DNA of 64,000 nt from NCBI RefSeq assembly GCF_030867145.1, contig NC_134436.1:4092001-4156000 (forward strand). Direction: 5' to 3'. Positions 20,480 to 31,790 of this stretch are shown piece by piece (position 1 is the first letter of the stretch; the number at the start of each line of letters is the position of its first letter). The DNA is from Opisthocomus hoazin. Lineage: Eukaryota; Chordata; Aves; Opisthocomiformes; Opisthocomidae. Under the pieces are notes generated by a model. It saw only the letters and a program-made list of their open reading frames with translations, was not told the origin of the DNA and searched no databases. The position numbers and the translations under genes were made by a program.

Positions 20480-23194
20480 GGAATAAACAAGAGGAGCTAG
20501 AAGCTTTGACCCAGTTTCAGAGCTACAACACCATTGGCATAAGCGTAATCTGGTGACAGGAGTCCAGTGACAAGTGTGCTGTGATGGACGGTTGTAGGCT
20601 CTTGTAGAGGGACAGGCAAGGCTGATGAGGCAGGTGGGTGGTGCTGTATATGAGGGTGGGGTTGGATTGTGTGGCACTCAGCTGGCGACAATACAGTTGT
20701 GACCCTCTGGATAAGGATTAAGGGAAAAGCAAATAAAGCAGATATTGCTGTGGGAGTCAACTATCAACCACCCAGCCAGGATGACCACACTGATGAGTTA
20801 TTCTACAAAGAATCAAGGGATGCCTCTAGATCAGCTGTCCTTTTACTTACAGATGATTGCAACTTCGCAGACATCAACTGGGAATATCATACAGCAGATA
20901 CAAACAGGTCCAGGAAATTCCTGGAGCATGTTGAAGAGAACTTCTTGGTGTAGTTACTAAGGGAGCTGACTAGGAAAGGTGCCCTCCTGGATTTGTTGTT
21001 TGTAAACAGAGGGACCCATGGGCGAAGTGATGATGTCTGTTTTGGTCACAGAGACTATCAAGTAGTCAAGTTTCAGATCGTTGTCACCAAGAGAAAAACT
21101 CCAGCAACACTTTGACCATGGGTACGGGGAGAGCAGACTTTGGGCTGCTGGAGGAGCAAGTTAGTCAGATCCCCTGGGAATCTGTTTTTGAAGGTATTGA
21201 GGTCCGTGAATGCTGGTCACTTTTTAAGAGCCATTTCTGAAGAGTGCAGAAGCAGGCAATTCCAAAGTGTCAGAAGTCAAGCAAGCGGGGCAGAGGCCGG
21301 CTTGACTGAGCAGGGATCATCTAGAACTTAGTCGGAAAAGTGTACAGACGTTGGAAGCAAGGATAGGTGACACAGAAAGACCACTGAGATGCTGTTTGGT
21401 GCTGTAGGGAGCAAAGTTCCTGTGGCCAAAGCTTGATTAGAGTTCAAGCTGGCCAGCCCTGTGCAGGACAAAAAAGCCAGCTTTTTAATATATGTTAACA
21501 GCAGAAGGAGCATCAGAGATAACATCAGTCTGTTACTGGATGAGGTTGGCCACCTTGCTAGTAGGGGCATAGACAAAGCAAGGATGTTTAATGCCTTCTT
21601 CTCCACTGTCTTTAACACTAAGGATTGGCCCTGGGACCCCTGGAGCCCTGTACTGGAAGACCGTGACTGGGGGAATGATAATCTCCCAGCCAACTCTGAA
21701 CTTGTTTGAGACTTGCTGCTCCAGCTGGAGGCACAGCAGTGTATGGAGCCCCAATGAGATTCACAGAATCACAGAATCACAGAATAGTAGTGGTTGGAAG
21801 GGACCTCTGTGGGTCATCTAGTCCAACCCTCCTGCCGAAGCAGGGTCACCTACAGCAGGCTGCACAGGACCTTGTCTAGGTGGGTCTTGAATATCTCCAG
21901 AGAAGGAGACTCCACAACCTCCCTGGGCAGCCTGTTCCAGAGCTCCGTCACCCTCAGAGGGAAGAAGTTCTTCCTCATGTTCAGACGGAACTTCCTGTGC
22001 CTCAGTTTGTGCCCATTGCCCCTTGTCCTGTCACTGGGTACCACTGAAAAGAGCTTGGCCCCATCCTCCTGACACCCACCCTTCAGATATTTATAACCAT
22101 TTATTAGGTCCATTCGTCGCAGTGTGCTGAAAGAGCTGGGTGATATTATTGTGGTCTTCTCACCATTACTTTTTTATGATCTTGGGAGTCTGGAGAGGTC
22201 CCAGTCAACTGGAAGCTGGCAAATATTGTTCCAATTTTCAAGAACGGTAAGAAGGAAGACGCTGTTAATTAGAGGCCTGTGAGTCTCACTTCCGTGCCTG
22301 GTAAGACAGTGGAGAAGTTAATTCTGGGAGTTACTGCAAAACACTGCAGAGGCACTGCAGTCATTGGCCATAGCCAGCACGGGTTCGTGAGGGGAATGTC
22401 CTGCTTGACTAACTTAATTTCCTTTAATGATGAGGTCAGGCATCTCGTTAAGGAAGGGAAGCCAGTCTCTCACAGTATCCTACTGGATTAAATGTCCAGC
22501 ACACAGCTAGATGATTCCATAACCTGTTGCACAAGCAACTGGCTGAAAGGTTGGGCTCAAAGAGTTGTGGTATATGGGGTTACGTCAGGTTGGTAGCCGG
22601 ACACCAGTGGGGTTCTGCAGGGCTCCATTTTAGGGACAGTACTCTTCAATGTTTTTAGAAATGATCTGGAGGTAGGAGTTGAATGTCCACTAAGTAAGTT
22701 TGCCAATGATACTAAATTTGGGAGAGCTGTGGACTCCAAAGAGCTGGATGTACTAGAAAGATGGGCGATCACCAACCGTATGAAATTTAGCAGGAACAAA
22801 TACTGGATTCTGCACCTGAGACAGGGTAATGCTGGTTATACACACAAATTGGGGCATGAGAGGCTGGAGAGCAGCACAGCGGAAAGAGATCTTGGAGTCT
22901 GGGTTGATGGCAAGTTGAACAGGAGTCAGCAGTGTGCCCTGGCAGCCAAAAGGGCCAACCGTGTTCTGGGGTGCATCAAGCACAGCATTGCTAGCCGGTC
23001 AATGGAAGTGACTGTCCCACTCTACAAGGCACCGATGCGGCCCTACCTTGAGTACTGTGTGCAGTATTGGGCACATCTGTGTAAGAAGGACATCAGACTA
23101 TTAGAAAGTGTCCAGAACAGGGTGACCAAGATGGTGATAGGTCTCGAGGGCAAGATTTACGAGGAATGGCTGAGGTCACTTGGTTTGCTCAGCT
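20480..23194 (+). mobile_element. CR1 LINE with endonuclease and reverse transcriptase parts
   Basis: A longer CR1 copy. The endonuclease part lies at 20669-20950 (LWIRIKGKANKADIAVGVNY, NWEYHTADTNRSRKFLEHVE) and the linker at 21461-21709 (DKARMFNAFFSTVFNTKDWP). The reverse transcriptase follows from about 22190: VNWKLANIVPIFKNG-like, [63 protein letters not shown] in place of the active-site FADD, and a C-terminal part to LRSLGLLS. Several stops and frame changes show it is dead. A second, minus-strand CR1 tail is inserted within it at 21764-22111. The 3' end is cut off at about 23194, where a 5S rRNA fragment begins. Confidence 0.92.
21764..22111 (-). mobile_element. nested CR1 3' fragment inside the larger CR1
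   Basis: It starts with three CACAGAAT units, the reverse complement of the CR1 terminal repeat, then GTTGGAAGGGACCTCTGTGG. A minus-strand frame encodes the CR1 ORF2 C-terminus ([40 protein letters not shown]). Flanking copies of ATTCA (21759-21763) and ATTCG (22112-22116) look like a target site duplication. The related element at 61250-63465 lacks this insertion and keeps the intact site GAGATTCATCGCAGTG, which confirms the insertion point. Confidence 0.93.
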
Positions 23195-23206
23195 GAGAGA
23201 GCAGGG

Positions 23207-23279
23207 AAAGGCTACAGCACCTGGTATTCCCAGGCAGTCTCCCATCCAAGTACTAACAGAGCCCAACCCTGCTTAGCTT
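23207..23279 (-). rRNA. 5S rRNA pseudogene fragment (3' part)
   Basis: The minus strand reads as the last 70 or so bases of vertebrate 5S rRNA. On the + strand this appears as AAAGGCTACAGCACCTGGTA, TTCCCAGGCAGTCTCCCATC and CAAGTACTAAC, ending CCCTGCTTAGCTT. Only a few bases differ from the usual 5S sequence. The 5' half is missing, including the start of the internal promoter, so it is not a working 5S gene. It sits between the cut end of a CR1 and an LTR fragment. The same arrangement recurs at 52265. Confidence 0.88.
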
Positions 23280-23543
23280 GTTAAACTGTCTTTATCTCAA
23301 CCCATGAGTTTTACTTTTTGTTAATTTCCCATCCCTATCAATATCCATTATTATCTTTTTATTATCAGTATTAGTAGTATGATTACTAGTAGTATCTGTA
23401 ATTTCCTTTGTTGTCTTATTAAATTCTGTTTATCGCAATGGAGAAGTTTTAGTTTTGTCCTCATTCCACTGCGGGGGGAAGGGGAGGGATGAGCAAGCGT
23501 CTGTCTAGTGCTTAGTTGCCAGCTGCTGAGTTAAACTATGACA
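23280..23543 (+). mobile_element. fossil avian LTR fragment (ERVL-like)
   Basis: The stretch has features of a common avian endogenous-retrovirus LTR: CTGTCTTTATCTCAACCCAT near the left and GTGCTTAGTTGCCAGCTGCT with a terminal TTAAACTATGACA at the right. No internal retroviral genes are present, so it is a solo or partial LTR, old and broken. The family is given from memory of avian LTR ends and could be refined by a repeat library. It is duplicated at 52338-52601. Confidence 0.6.
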
Positions 23544-24066
23544 AAAGTGCAGGTGAAAATGAGGTCAGAAGAACAGCTCTTCATCCAAGTACATATAGGG
23601 TGCCTGGGTTCTGTGGTTGCCCCATGATTTTTCAGCCTTCTTAGAGGACTGACATTCTCAGCTGTGACGGGTCGGAGCTGCTGAAGGAAAGACACCTCTG
23701 CCTTGTTTGGCCTCTTTGGAGCCTGTTTTATTGGACATCCGAGTACCTGGGGCTTGGGCTTGTAGTTCAGAGGGTGGTGGGTTGTGTTGCAAGGTAGCAG
23801 AGATGTTCTTTGCCATATGATTGCCTTGCTCTGTTATTCGGTGGGTCCTTGAGAGGAGTGGAGGCTGAGGAGTGTCGTCTTCTTCAGGAATGGAAGAGGA
23901 GGTGAAGAAGCAGTCTCTCTGTCTTGCAAAGACCGGAGGAAAGCAGGAAGGCTATTCCTTGTCTAGACAGATGGAAGGCAGAAGGGAAGATGAATGAGAG
24001 TTCTTGCACAAGGGCCTGTCCATGCTTCATGTCAAGCGTGGTGTAGACATGTAGGAAACACTTTGG
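23544..24066. repeat. spacer module before the purine tract of exon 2
   Basis: No gene. It matches the last spacer module before each exon: GTGCAGGTGAAAATGAGGTC, CCCCATGATTTTTCAGCCTTC, GAGTACCTGGGGCTTGGG and a GGAAGGCAG segment before the purine tract. Compare 10935-11387 and 52602-53125. Confidence 0.8.
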
Positions 24067-24362
24067 TAAAGGGCAAAAAGAAGAGAAAGGGACAAGGATG
24101 GATGCAGAAGAGAAAGTGAAGGCAAGGAGAAGGCAGGGCAGGGCAAAAAAAGAAGGAGAAGGAAAAGAAGAAGAAAAGAGGACAAAAGATGAAAGAAAGA
24201 GAAAGGAAGAGATGAAAGCAAGAACAAGGAGAAAAAACGAGAAAGGAAGAGGGGAATAAAAAGCAGAAGGAAAGAAAGAGAAAGGCAGACAAAAAATAAA
24301 GACTATATGGAAGGAAAAGGGAACTTAGGAAGGAAGGAAGGAAGGAATGAAGGAAGATATTA
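24067..24362 (+). repeat. purine-rich tract 1 upstream of exon 2
   Basis: A G/A-dominated + strand for about 300 bases, including AGGAAAAGAAGAAGAAAAGA and AGGAAGGAAGGAAGGAATGA. Position and character match the tracts before the other exons, though the actual sequence is closest to that before exon 4. Confidence 0.85.
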
Positions 24363-24530
24363 CCAGAAAGCAACAACGTTATTTTTAGACGCTAAACGAA
24401 TTTGATCCCTCACATGCTCTCCCGTGGTCAGAGGACCGCGCTAATTGCCCGTCATTAACGCTGATGGCTCCGACTTTGATGGTCTCCGCCGCGGCGCTGG
24501 AGGCGACTGGGGAGCTGCCAGCGGGAGTAA
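24363..24530. promoter_or_regulatory. conserved block between purine tracts, exon 2 copy
   Basis: This is the counterpart of 11758-11935. The core is kept as CATTAACGCTGATGGCTCCG plus ACTTTGATGGTCTCCGCCGC and AGCTGCCAGCGGGA. The left part differs from the exon 1 and 3 copies (ATTTTTAGACGCTAAACG), and the minus-strand donor-like site is lost, while the pyrimidine tract and CAG on the other side remain. Confidence 0.45.
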
Positions 24531-24845
24531 AGAGGAGGATCGAAAGAAAAGGGAAAGGGGCGTAACAGATAGGGCACTGCAGCGAAAGAACCAAACGAAC
24601 GAGGAAGACAAGAAGAAGATGAAACAGCAAAAAGAGAAGGAGGAAAAAGAAGACAGGAGAAAGAGAAGAAAAAGGCTAGAAAGAGAAAGGAAAAGAAAAA
24701 GATGCAAAACAGAACTGAAGGAAGAAAGACTAAAGAAGAAAGTGAGAAGAAGAAAGAGGACGAAGGAATGTGGGCAGGCAAAGAGCAAGCACCAAGGAGG
24801 TATAAAGAAGAAAAAGAAAGAGGAGAAGGGAAGGCAAGGCGAGCG
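24531..24845 (+). repeat. purine-rich tract 2 upstream of exon 2
   Basis: G/A-rich + strand, for example AAGAAGATGAAACAGCAAAA and GAGAAGGAGGAAAAAGAAG, running into the CpG-rich promoter at about 24846. Confidence 0.8.
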
Positions 24846-25099
24846 AGGAGGCGAGGAGCGCGGGGCCAGGTCGCGGGCGAGCGCGGGGAGCGTGAGAGGC
24901 GTCGGAGCAGCACACGGTGTCGCTGCAGGCTCAGAAACGGCGGCGGAGCGGCGAGGCGGCCCCGCCCCGGTGCGGCGGAGAGCCCGGCTGTGAGCGCGGG
25001 GGGGCGGCGCGGGGCGGGCAGGAGAGCCGGTGCGTTCTTGCGGCGGCGGCGGCAGCGGGGAGCCGTGTGGGGCCCGTGCGGGTGGCAGCGGCGGCGGCG
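24846..25099 (+). promoter_or_regulatory. promoter and 5' UTR of PCDHA variable exon 2
   Basis: A CpG-rich promoter nearly identical to that of the other exons. The candidate CSE is at 24904-24931 with CGCT at 24921-24924, 179 bp before the ATG. Just before the ATG the leader carries GCG-rich repeats (GCGGCGGCGGCAGCGGG). Confidence 0.6.
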
Positions 25100-27574
25100 A
25101 TGTGCGCGTGGTGGGGAGCCGTGTTGCGGGTGCTGGTGCTGCAGGCGTCCTGGGCGCTGGGCGGCGGGCAGGTGCGGTACTCGGTGCCGGAGGAAGCGAA
25201 GGCCGGGACGGTGGTGGGCCGTCTGTGGCAGGACCTGGGCCTGGAGGCGGGCGATGCGGAGGCGCGGCGTCTGCGGCTGGTGGCGCAGGGCCGTCGGGCG
25301 AGCGTGGAGGTGAGCGGGGCGAGCGGGGCGCTGGTGGTGAGCTCGCGGCTGGACCGGGAGGAGCTGTGCGGGAAGAGCGCGCCGTGCGCCGTGCGCCTGG
25401 AGGTGCTGGTGGAGCGGCCGCTGCGCGTCTTCCACGTGGAGCTGGAGGTCACGGACATCAACGACAACGCCCCGCTCTTCCCCGTCGCCCAGAAAAACCT
25501 CAGCATCGCTGAATTAACAACGGTGCCGGGGTCTCGTTTCCCGCTGGAGGGCGCGTCGGATGCAGATATCGGAGCCAACGCACAGCTCTCGTACACCCTC
25601 AGCCCCAGCGACCACTTCTCTCTGGATGTGCAGAAAACCGAGGAGGACGGTGAGTCCTTATTCCTGGTGCTGAGAAAGCCGCTGGACCGCGAGACGCTGG
25701 CTGTGCAGCGGTTATTGCTGACGGCGATCGACGGTGGCCGGCCGCCGCTGACGGGCACGCTGGAGCTGTTGATCTCGGTGCTGGACGCCAACGACAACGC
25801 GCCCCAGTTCAACCAGTCGGTGTATAAAGTGCAGCTGCCGGAGAATACTGAACGCGGTACTTTAGTGATGAGAGTAAGCGCCACGGATTTAGATGAGGGC
25901 ACGAACAGGAATATATCGTATTCTGTCCAGCACTTGTTCCCTCAGGATGTAAGAGACGTTTTCGGGATTGACAGAAACAGCGGGGCGATCTATCTAAGAG
26001 GTGCCTTAGACTTTGAGGATGTTGGTGTCTATCGCCTGCAAGTGGGTGCAGCAGATAAGGGAAACCCACCGCTGTCGGGGCACTGCAAGGTGGTGGTGGA
26101 GGTGCTGGACGTGAACGACAACGCGCCGGAGGTGTGGGTGACGTCGCTGTCGGTGCCGGTGCCGGAGGACGCGGCGGTGGGGACGGTGGTGGCGCTGCTG
26201 AGCGTGTCGGACCGGGACTCGGGGGCGAACGGGCGGGTGCGGTGCGCGGTGTGGCCGTCGTCGCCGTTCGGGCTGGTGGCGAGGTTCGCGGGCTCGTACT
26301 CGCTGGTGCTGCGGGAGACGCTGGACCGGGAGCGCGTGTCGGAGTACGCGGTGGAGGTGCGTGCGGAGGACGGCGGGGCGCCGCCGCTGCGCGCCAGCCG
26401 CGGGTTGCGTGTGCCGGTGTCGGACGTGAACGACAACGCGCCGGCGTTCGCGCAGGCCGTGTACACGGTGCTGGCGCGGGAGAACAACGCGGCGGGCGCG
26501 GAGCTGGCGCGTCTGTGGGCGCGGGACCCGGACGAGGCGGGCAACGGGCGCGTGAGCTACTCGTTGGGGGAGGGCGGCGTCGGGGTGGCGTCTGTGGGCG
26601 GGGGGTGGCGGTCGGCGTCGAGCTACGTGTCGGTGGACGCGGAGAGCGGTCGGCTGTGGGCGCTGCAGCCGCTGGACTACGAGGAGGTGCAGGTGCTGCA
26701 GTTCGAGGTGCGGGCGGTGGACGCAGGGGAGCCGCCGCTATGCGGCAACGCCACGGTGCAGCTGTTCGTGGTGGACGAGAACGACAACGAGCCGTCGCTG
26801 CTGTCGGGCGTGGGCAGTGGGCCGGTCGTGGGGTCTTCGGGCGCGGGTTCGTCGGGTGCGGGTTCGGGGGCGCTGTGGGCGTGGGCGGCGTGGGGTGCGC
26901 CGGCGGGGCAGGTGGTGGCGAAGATCCGCGCGGTGGACGCGGACTCGGGCTACAACGCGTGGCTGCGCTACGAGCTGTTGGAGCCGCGGGGGAAGGGCGC
27001 GTTCCGCGTGGGGCTGTACAGCGGCGAGGTGAGCACGGCGCGGGCGCTGGAGGAGGCGGACGGCCCTTGGCAGAGGCTGGTGATCGTGGTGCGGGACCAC
27101 GGGGAGCCGGCGCGCTCGGCCACGGCGACGCTGAGCGTGTCGCTGGTGGAGGGCGCCGAGGCGGCGCTGGCGGCCGCGGGCTCGTCCGCGTCGTCGTCGT
27201 CGTCGGGGTCGGGATCGGGGTCGGGGCTGCGTCCGGCGGCGGGCGCGGAGGGCGGCTCGGCAGCGTCGGCTACGAACGTGTGGCTGGTGGTGGCCATCTG
27301 CGCGGTGTCGAGCCTGTTCGTGCTGGCGGTGGTGCTGTACGGGGCGTCGCGGTGGGCGCCGCGGGCGGCCGTGCTGTCGGGTCCCGGTCCGGCGACGCTG
27401 GTGTGCGCCAGCGAAGTGGGGAGCTGGTCGTACTCGCAGCGCCAGAGCCGGAGCCTGTGCGTGGCGGACGGCGCGGGCAAGAGCGACCTGATGGTGTTCA
27501 GCCCCAACCTCCCGCCGCCGCCCGGCGCCGCGGCGAAGGAGACGCAGCCGGAGGCGCCCGCTGTCCTGGACACG
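25100..27574 (+). CDS. PCDHA: protocadherin alpha, variable exon 2 of the window
   Basis: Complete variable exon of 825 codons with the family plan: signal peptide (MCAWWGAVLRVLVLQASWAL), six cadherin repeats with D(I/A/V/E)NDN linkers, membrane helix and cytoplasmic end with VGSWSYSQ, finishing at ACG|GTGAGT. EC1 is almost the same as in the other exons and contains CGKSAPC; RGD is absent (QGRRASVEV). At the start of EC2 it has AELTTVPGSRF. EC3 differs from that of exon 1 at only about eight residues (for example LVMRVSATDL against SVIRVRATDL, and PQDVRDVF against PLDARDVF), so the two may have similar homophilic specificity. EC5 ends DENDNEP, not DNAP. The Gly/Ser linker between EC5 and EC6 is three residues shorter than in exon 1. 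The upstream region groups with exon 4. Confidence 0.95.
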
Positions 27575-28047
27575 GTGAGTGGCCGTCCCTTTCTGGCCTC
27601 TGGCCCCTCCCCCCGACGCCCCTTGGTGCTTGTGGCGCTTGTGTCCCGGCCGTGGTCAGGCGCTGTTGGTAGCCGGGCTGAACCCCCGTGTCTTGGTAGA
27701 GGTGTCTTGGCGGGTGCTTCAGGATGTTCATGGGCCCTTTGCACCTTGCTTGGCGTCCTCGCCCGAGGACCGTGGTTCCTGCTTTGATGGAAAAGTAAGG
27801 CTGAGGGTTGCTGTTGTGGGCATGAGTTGTTCTCCCGTCAAATAAAATCACTGCTGATTGTGCTGATAGATGCCCCGGCATCAGTTTTTGAGATACTCCA
27901 GCTTGCTGGTGTGTACCATTTCCATCTGAGCTTGCTGAAGGAGTGCAAGACAGTCAGGCTGTGGTGGTGACAGTCCCCCAGGCACTATTTACCGCCTTTA
28001 TTACCTTTGCTGAGCGTGCTGGTATTAGGTGGGGTTTCCTATGAAAA
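27575..28047 (+). other. intron start and downstream flank of exon 2
   Basis: Begins with the donor GTGAGTGGCC. The exon frame stays open past the donor to a stop ending at 27787 (70 residues), and an AATAAA lies at 27841, so an unspliced, polyadenylated transcript would encode a short-tail form. The rest (GTGCAAGACAGTCAGGCTGT, CTTTATTACCTTTGCTGAGC) is the standard post-exon flank that is also found, decayed, within the spacers. At 28048 the second copy of the segmental duplication begins. Confidence 0.7.
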
Positions 28048-31000
28048 AGTCGTCCTCTTTGAATCTTCTCTGCAAAAGGTCTGATGTCAGGTGACAACTG
28101 GGACTGCAAGGTTTTCTCTACCCATGGAGAGATCATTTCTCTGGTTGCACCACCATGAGTCATTAAAAAAGTAGGGAAGACTTTGTGGACTTTTGCTATG
28201 TTTTTTTTGCAAGTGTGTTGTTACTCTACCTAGTAGCACAAAGTGTTCATGGAGAGGAGCATGACTCAAGGTAAGTGTTAGAATTGGGAATTGTCTTGTT
28301 CTTTTTCTTTTCCTGCTCCCCGCTTTGGCCAGATTTTGGACTTGTGTTCCTGGCCAGAGAAGTAGTGTGAAATACACTGGCCTGTTTTGGTGGGAAATTT
28401 CAGCATTTGTATCAGCAGCGACATCATTTGAAAGCCTTAGAAATCTTCTTTTCTGAAAAGAAAAAGCACTCAACCAACGTAAGAAAACCCCAGACAACAA
28501 AGAACTGCCCCTTCCCAACAAAACTCAAAATTAAATTCTCCTACACAGTCAATATCATATGTTGCCATGTTGTGCTCCTCAGCAATTTGTTTTTTTCACT
28601 CCAAGCATGAAATGAATGCTTTTGCCATTTAGAGCTGTCGTGACATCAACTGCAGAAAGAATATTGCTCCCAGGTCTGCCACATGTCCATGTGAGACAGC
28701 CGAAGCATAGCCAAACGTGGAGGGTCAGCATCCAGACAGCCTGTACGTGATACCTCTGTGAGTTTTTTATGGTGCTCTCATTGAAGGGCAGGGTGAGGAA
28801 AAGTGGGACTGAACCTTAAGATCGGAAAGCAAGCTATGACATGTTGCAGAGGTGAATGTTGCAGTAGCACCGAGTAGGGCTTGAGCATCTCCTGATATGA
28901 AAATGCAAGGCAGGATGGGAACAGAGTGTTGTTTCCCAAGATCCATTGCATTCCTGGCCAGAGAAATGATGTGAGTTTTGCTGGCCTGTTGTGATGTTGT
29001 TTGAATATTTTCATCAGCAGCCACACCCTTAGAAAACCCCTGGAAATCCTCCTATTGGAAGAAAAAGATCAAAACCCCAAAAGACACAAAGAACCCAGTA
29101 CCAAATTCTTCTGCATAGTATATGTCATCGATGACAGTGGTGGGTTCGATAAGATTTGTGTTGTTCTCTCGCAGCATGAATTCAGTGCCTATTGCCTTTA
29201 GAGTTCTCCTGACATCATCTCTAAAAATAGCATTCCTCCCAGGTGTGCAACAGCTGAGATTGCTGAATCTCCAGGAGACTGTGAGGTGAATGTCACAGTG
29301 GCAGTGGGGCACTGAGTATGGCCTGATGATTTCCTGATGTGAAGGGTGGTTTGGGCAGTGGGAAGACTCTTGTGAGGGAACCTGAAATCCTAGGGAGGAC
29401 CATGGCCCATGTCTTCAGAGTGGGAGATGATGTGCTAGTCTTGAGAATGCATGTCCCCAGGTGGGGAGTGGAGGATGCCTAGAGGAAAGGATAAGGCCGT
29501 ATGGGCACGGAGTGTTTGTCCCCAGGATCCTTTGCCATGTTCCCAAGAGTCTGGAGTTGGAGGCCTTCCTGATCTTGAGACAGTCACATGGTATAGAGAT
29601 GCCCGCAATATCTTTTGAGGTTGCGAAGATCTCCCACCAGAGACAGTCCTTTGTGCTGCTGCCTGACTGATGTTGGGAATGTGTTGGTAAGAGGGGGTGA
29701 GATGCAAACTGCTGCATGTTTTCTGATGAACGTGTGTGCTGCTGGTTTTGGAAAGGTTTTGTTGGACTGTAGCACTTGAATGTGCTGTCCTTGTGTAGTG
29801 GTGGGCATGTATAGCAGCTTCCACAGCCATTGGTGTTGCTCTGATGGAAAACGTGATCAGATGTGTAAGGACACGTGAGAGGGTGGGTGTAATCTACTGC
29901 ATGTGGCTGCAGTTAGAGATGATGTGTCTTCTTGTCATTATGAACTTCTACAGACATGTGGACCTACATGTCAAACCCTGCACAGCAGCAGACCTGGCTT
30001 GGAGTCTTTGCTGGAGCACCGCAGCTCTTGCTTTGAGGGAAAAATAAAGGAAAAGCAGTAGTTACCTTCCACAGCTGAGGGCTGCTGTTCTGGGTGTGGG
30101 AGTTTTTCTCCTGCAGTATGCATTTCCATTCGAGCTTGCTGAAAAGGTTCAAGGCATGCAAGCTGTGGCAGTGACTGTCCCCTAGGCGCCCTTTCCCTCC
30201 TTATTACTTCTGCTGACTGCTGATCATGCTGGTATTAGGAGTATTTGCTGATCAAAAGCTCTCCTCCTCCACCTTGAATCTTCTCTACAAACGATATGAT
30301 GCCAAGTGACAGGTGAGAGTTCAAGATTTTGTCTCCCCATAGAGAGAAAAATTCTCTGCTTGTACTCCCAGACTCTTTAAGAAAGCAGAGCAGACATTGT
30401 GGACTTCTGATATGTTCTTTTTTCAAGTATGTTTTTTCCTGTACTTATTAGCAGAAAGTGTTCAAGGAGAGGAGTGTGACCCAAGGTAAGTCTTAGACAT
30501 GGGAATTGTCTTGTTGTTTTTCTGCCTCCTGTGTCCGTCAGGATGTGGATTTGCATTCTTGTCCACAGAAGTAGTGTGAAACATAGTGGCCTGTTTAGAT
30601 GTTCTTTCAGAATTTGCATCAGCAGCCACATTGTTTCAAAGCCCTAGAAATTTTTTCTGAGAGGAAAAGACAAAGAATCAAAACCAAAAAATAACCCTGA
30701 AAAACAAGTGCTGTCCCTCCCCAGCAAAACCCAAATCCACTTCTCCTGCAAAGTTGGTATCATCTGTTAGGGTGCTGTGCTCATCAACATTTTGTTTTTT
30801 CTCTCAGAGCTTGAAATCAATGCCATTGCCATTTCGAGCTGTCCTGACATCAGCTGCAGCAGAAAGAGTATTGCTCCCAGTTCTGCCACATTTCCGTGTA
30901 AGATAGCTGAAGCATTGCCAGACATGGAGAGTCAGCAGCAGAGAGTCTGGCAGAGACCATGTATGTGATACCTCTGTGTGTTTTGTAAGGAAAAGTGAGA

Positions 31001-31272
31001 CTGAGCCTTAAGATGGGAAACTGTGGCGTGTTGCAGAGGTGAGCGTGGCAGTGGCACAGAGTAGGGCCTGGGCATCTCCTGATATGAAAACATGATGCAG
31101 GATGGGAACAGTGTGTTCCTTCCCAAGGTGCACTCCCAGGGTCTGGAGTTGGAGGCCTTCGTGATCTTGAGATAGTTACATGATACTGAAATGCCCGCAG
31201 TGTCTTTTGAGCTTCTGAGAATCTCCGAGCAGGGTCAGTAGGTTCTGCTGCTGCCTGCCTGATAGGAATGTT
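28048..31272. repeat. spacer modules, second copy of 1-3225
   Basis: Near-identical repeat of the first 3.2 kb at offset 28047, with only scattered single-base differences (for example near 28284 and 28697). No gene is seen. Its left end joins directly to the flank of exon 2, which shows what should lie immediately left of position 1 in the genome. Confidence 0.9.
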
Positions 31273-31433
31273 TTGGAAATGAGCGGTCCTACTCACAGCG
31301 CCAGAGCTGGAGCCTGTGTATGGTGGACGGCACGGGCAAGAGCGACCTGATGGTGTTCAGCCCCAAAGTCCCGCCACCGCCCGGCTCCGTGGTGAAGGAG
31401 ATGCAGCTGGAGCCACCTGCTCCCCTGGACAAG
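31273..31433 (+). pseudogene. remnant of a PCDHA variable exon, second copy
   Basis: Same remnant as at 3226-3386, with one silent difference in the Leu codon before CMVDGTGKSD. The frame to PAPLDK and the donor AAG|GTGAGT at 31431-31436 are intact. It predates the 28 kb duplication. No promoter or extracellular part is present, so it can only be used if joined to an upstream exon. Confidence 0.85.
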
Positions 31434-31790
31434 GTGAGTGGCCATCCCTTTCTGGCCTCTCGACCCTTGGTGCTTGTGGCCGTTGTGTCCCGGCTGTGGT
31501 CAGGCGCTGTTGTTAGCCGGGCTGAGCCTCCGTGTCCTGGTGGGGGTGAGGGTGTCTTGGTGGACGCTTGAGGATGTTCATAGGCCCTCTGCGTCGGCCT
31601 TTGCGTCCTTGCCTGCTGTAGGGAATGTGCTGTTAAAGAGGGGGTGAGATGTAGACTGCTGAATACTGTCTAATGAACGTTTTTGCTCCTGTGTTGGGAA
31701 AGGTGTTGTGGGAGAGTAGTGCTGCAATGTGCTGTGCTTGTGTAGTGGTGGGCCTCTCTAGCAGCTTCCACAGCTGTTGATGCTGGCATG
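31434..31790 (+). other. downstream flank of the second remnant exon
   Basis: Copy of 3387-3743: about 185 bases of post-exon intron sequence, then a spacer module, ending at the CR1 insertion. Confidence 0.75.

Noticed and set aside
23207-23279. A functional 5S rRNA gene
   Set aside because: Only the 3' part is present, with base changes; the 5' half is missing.
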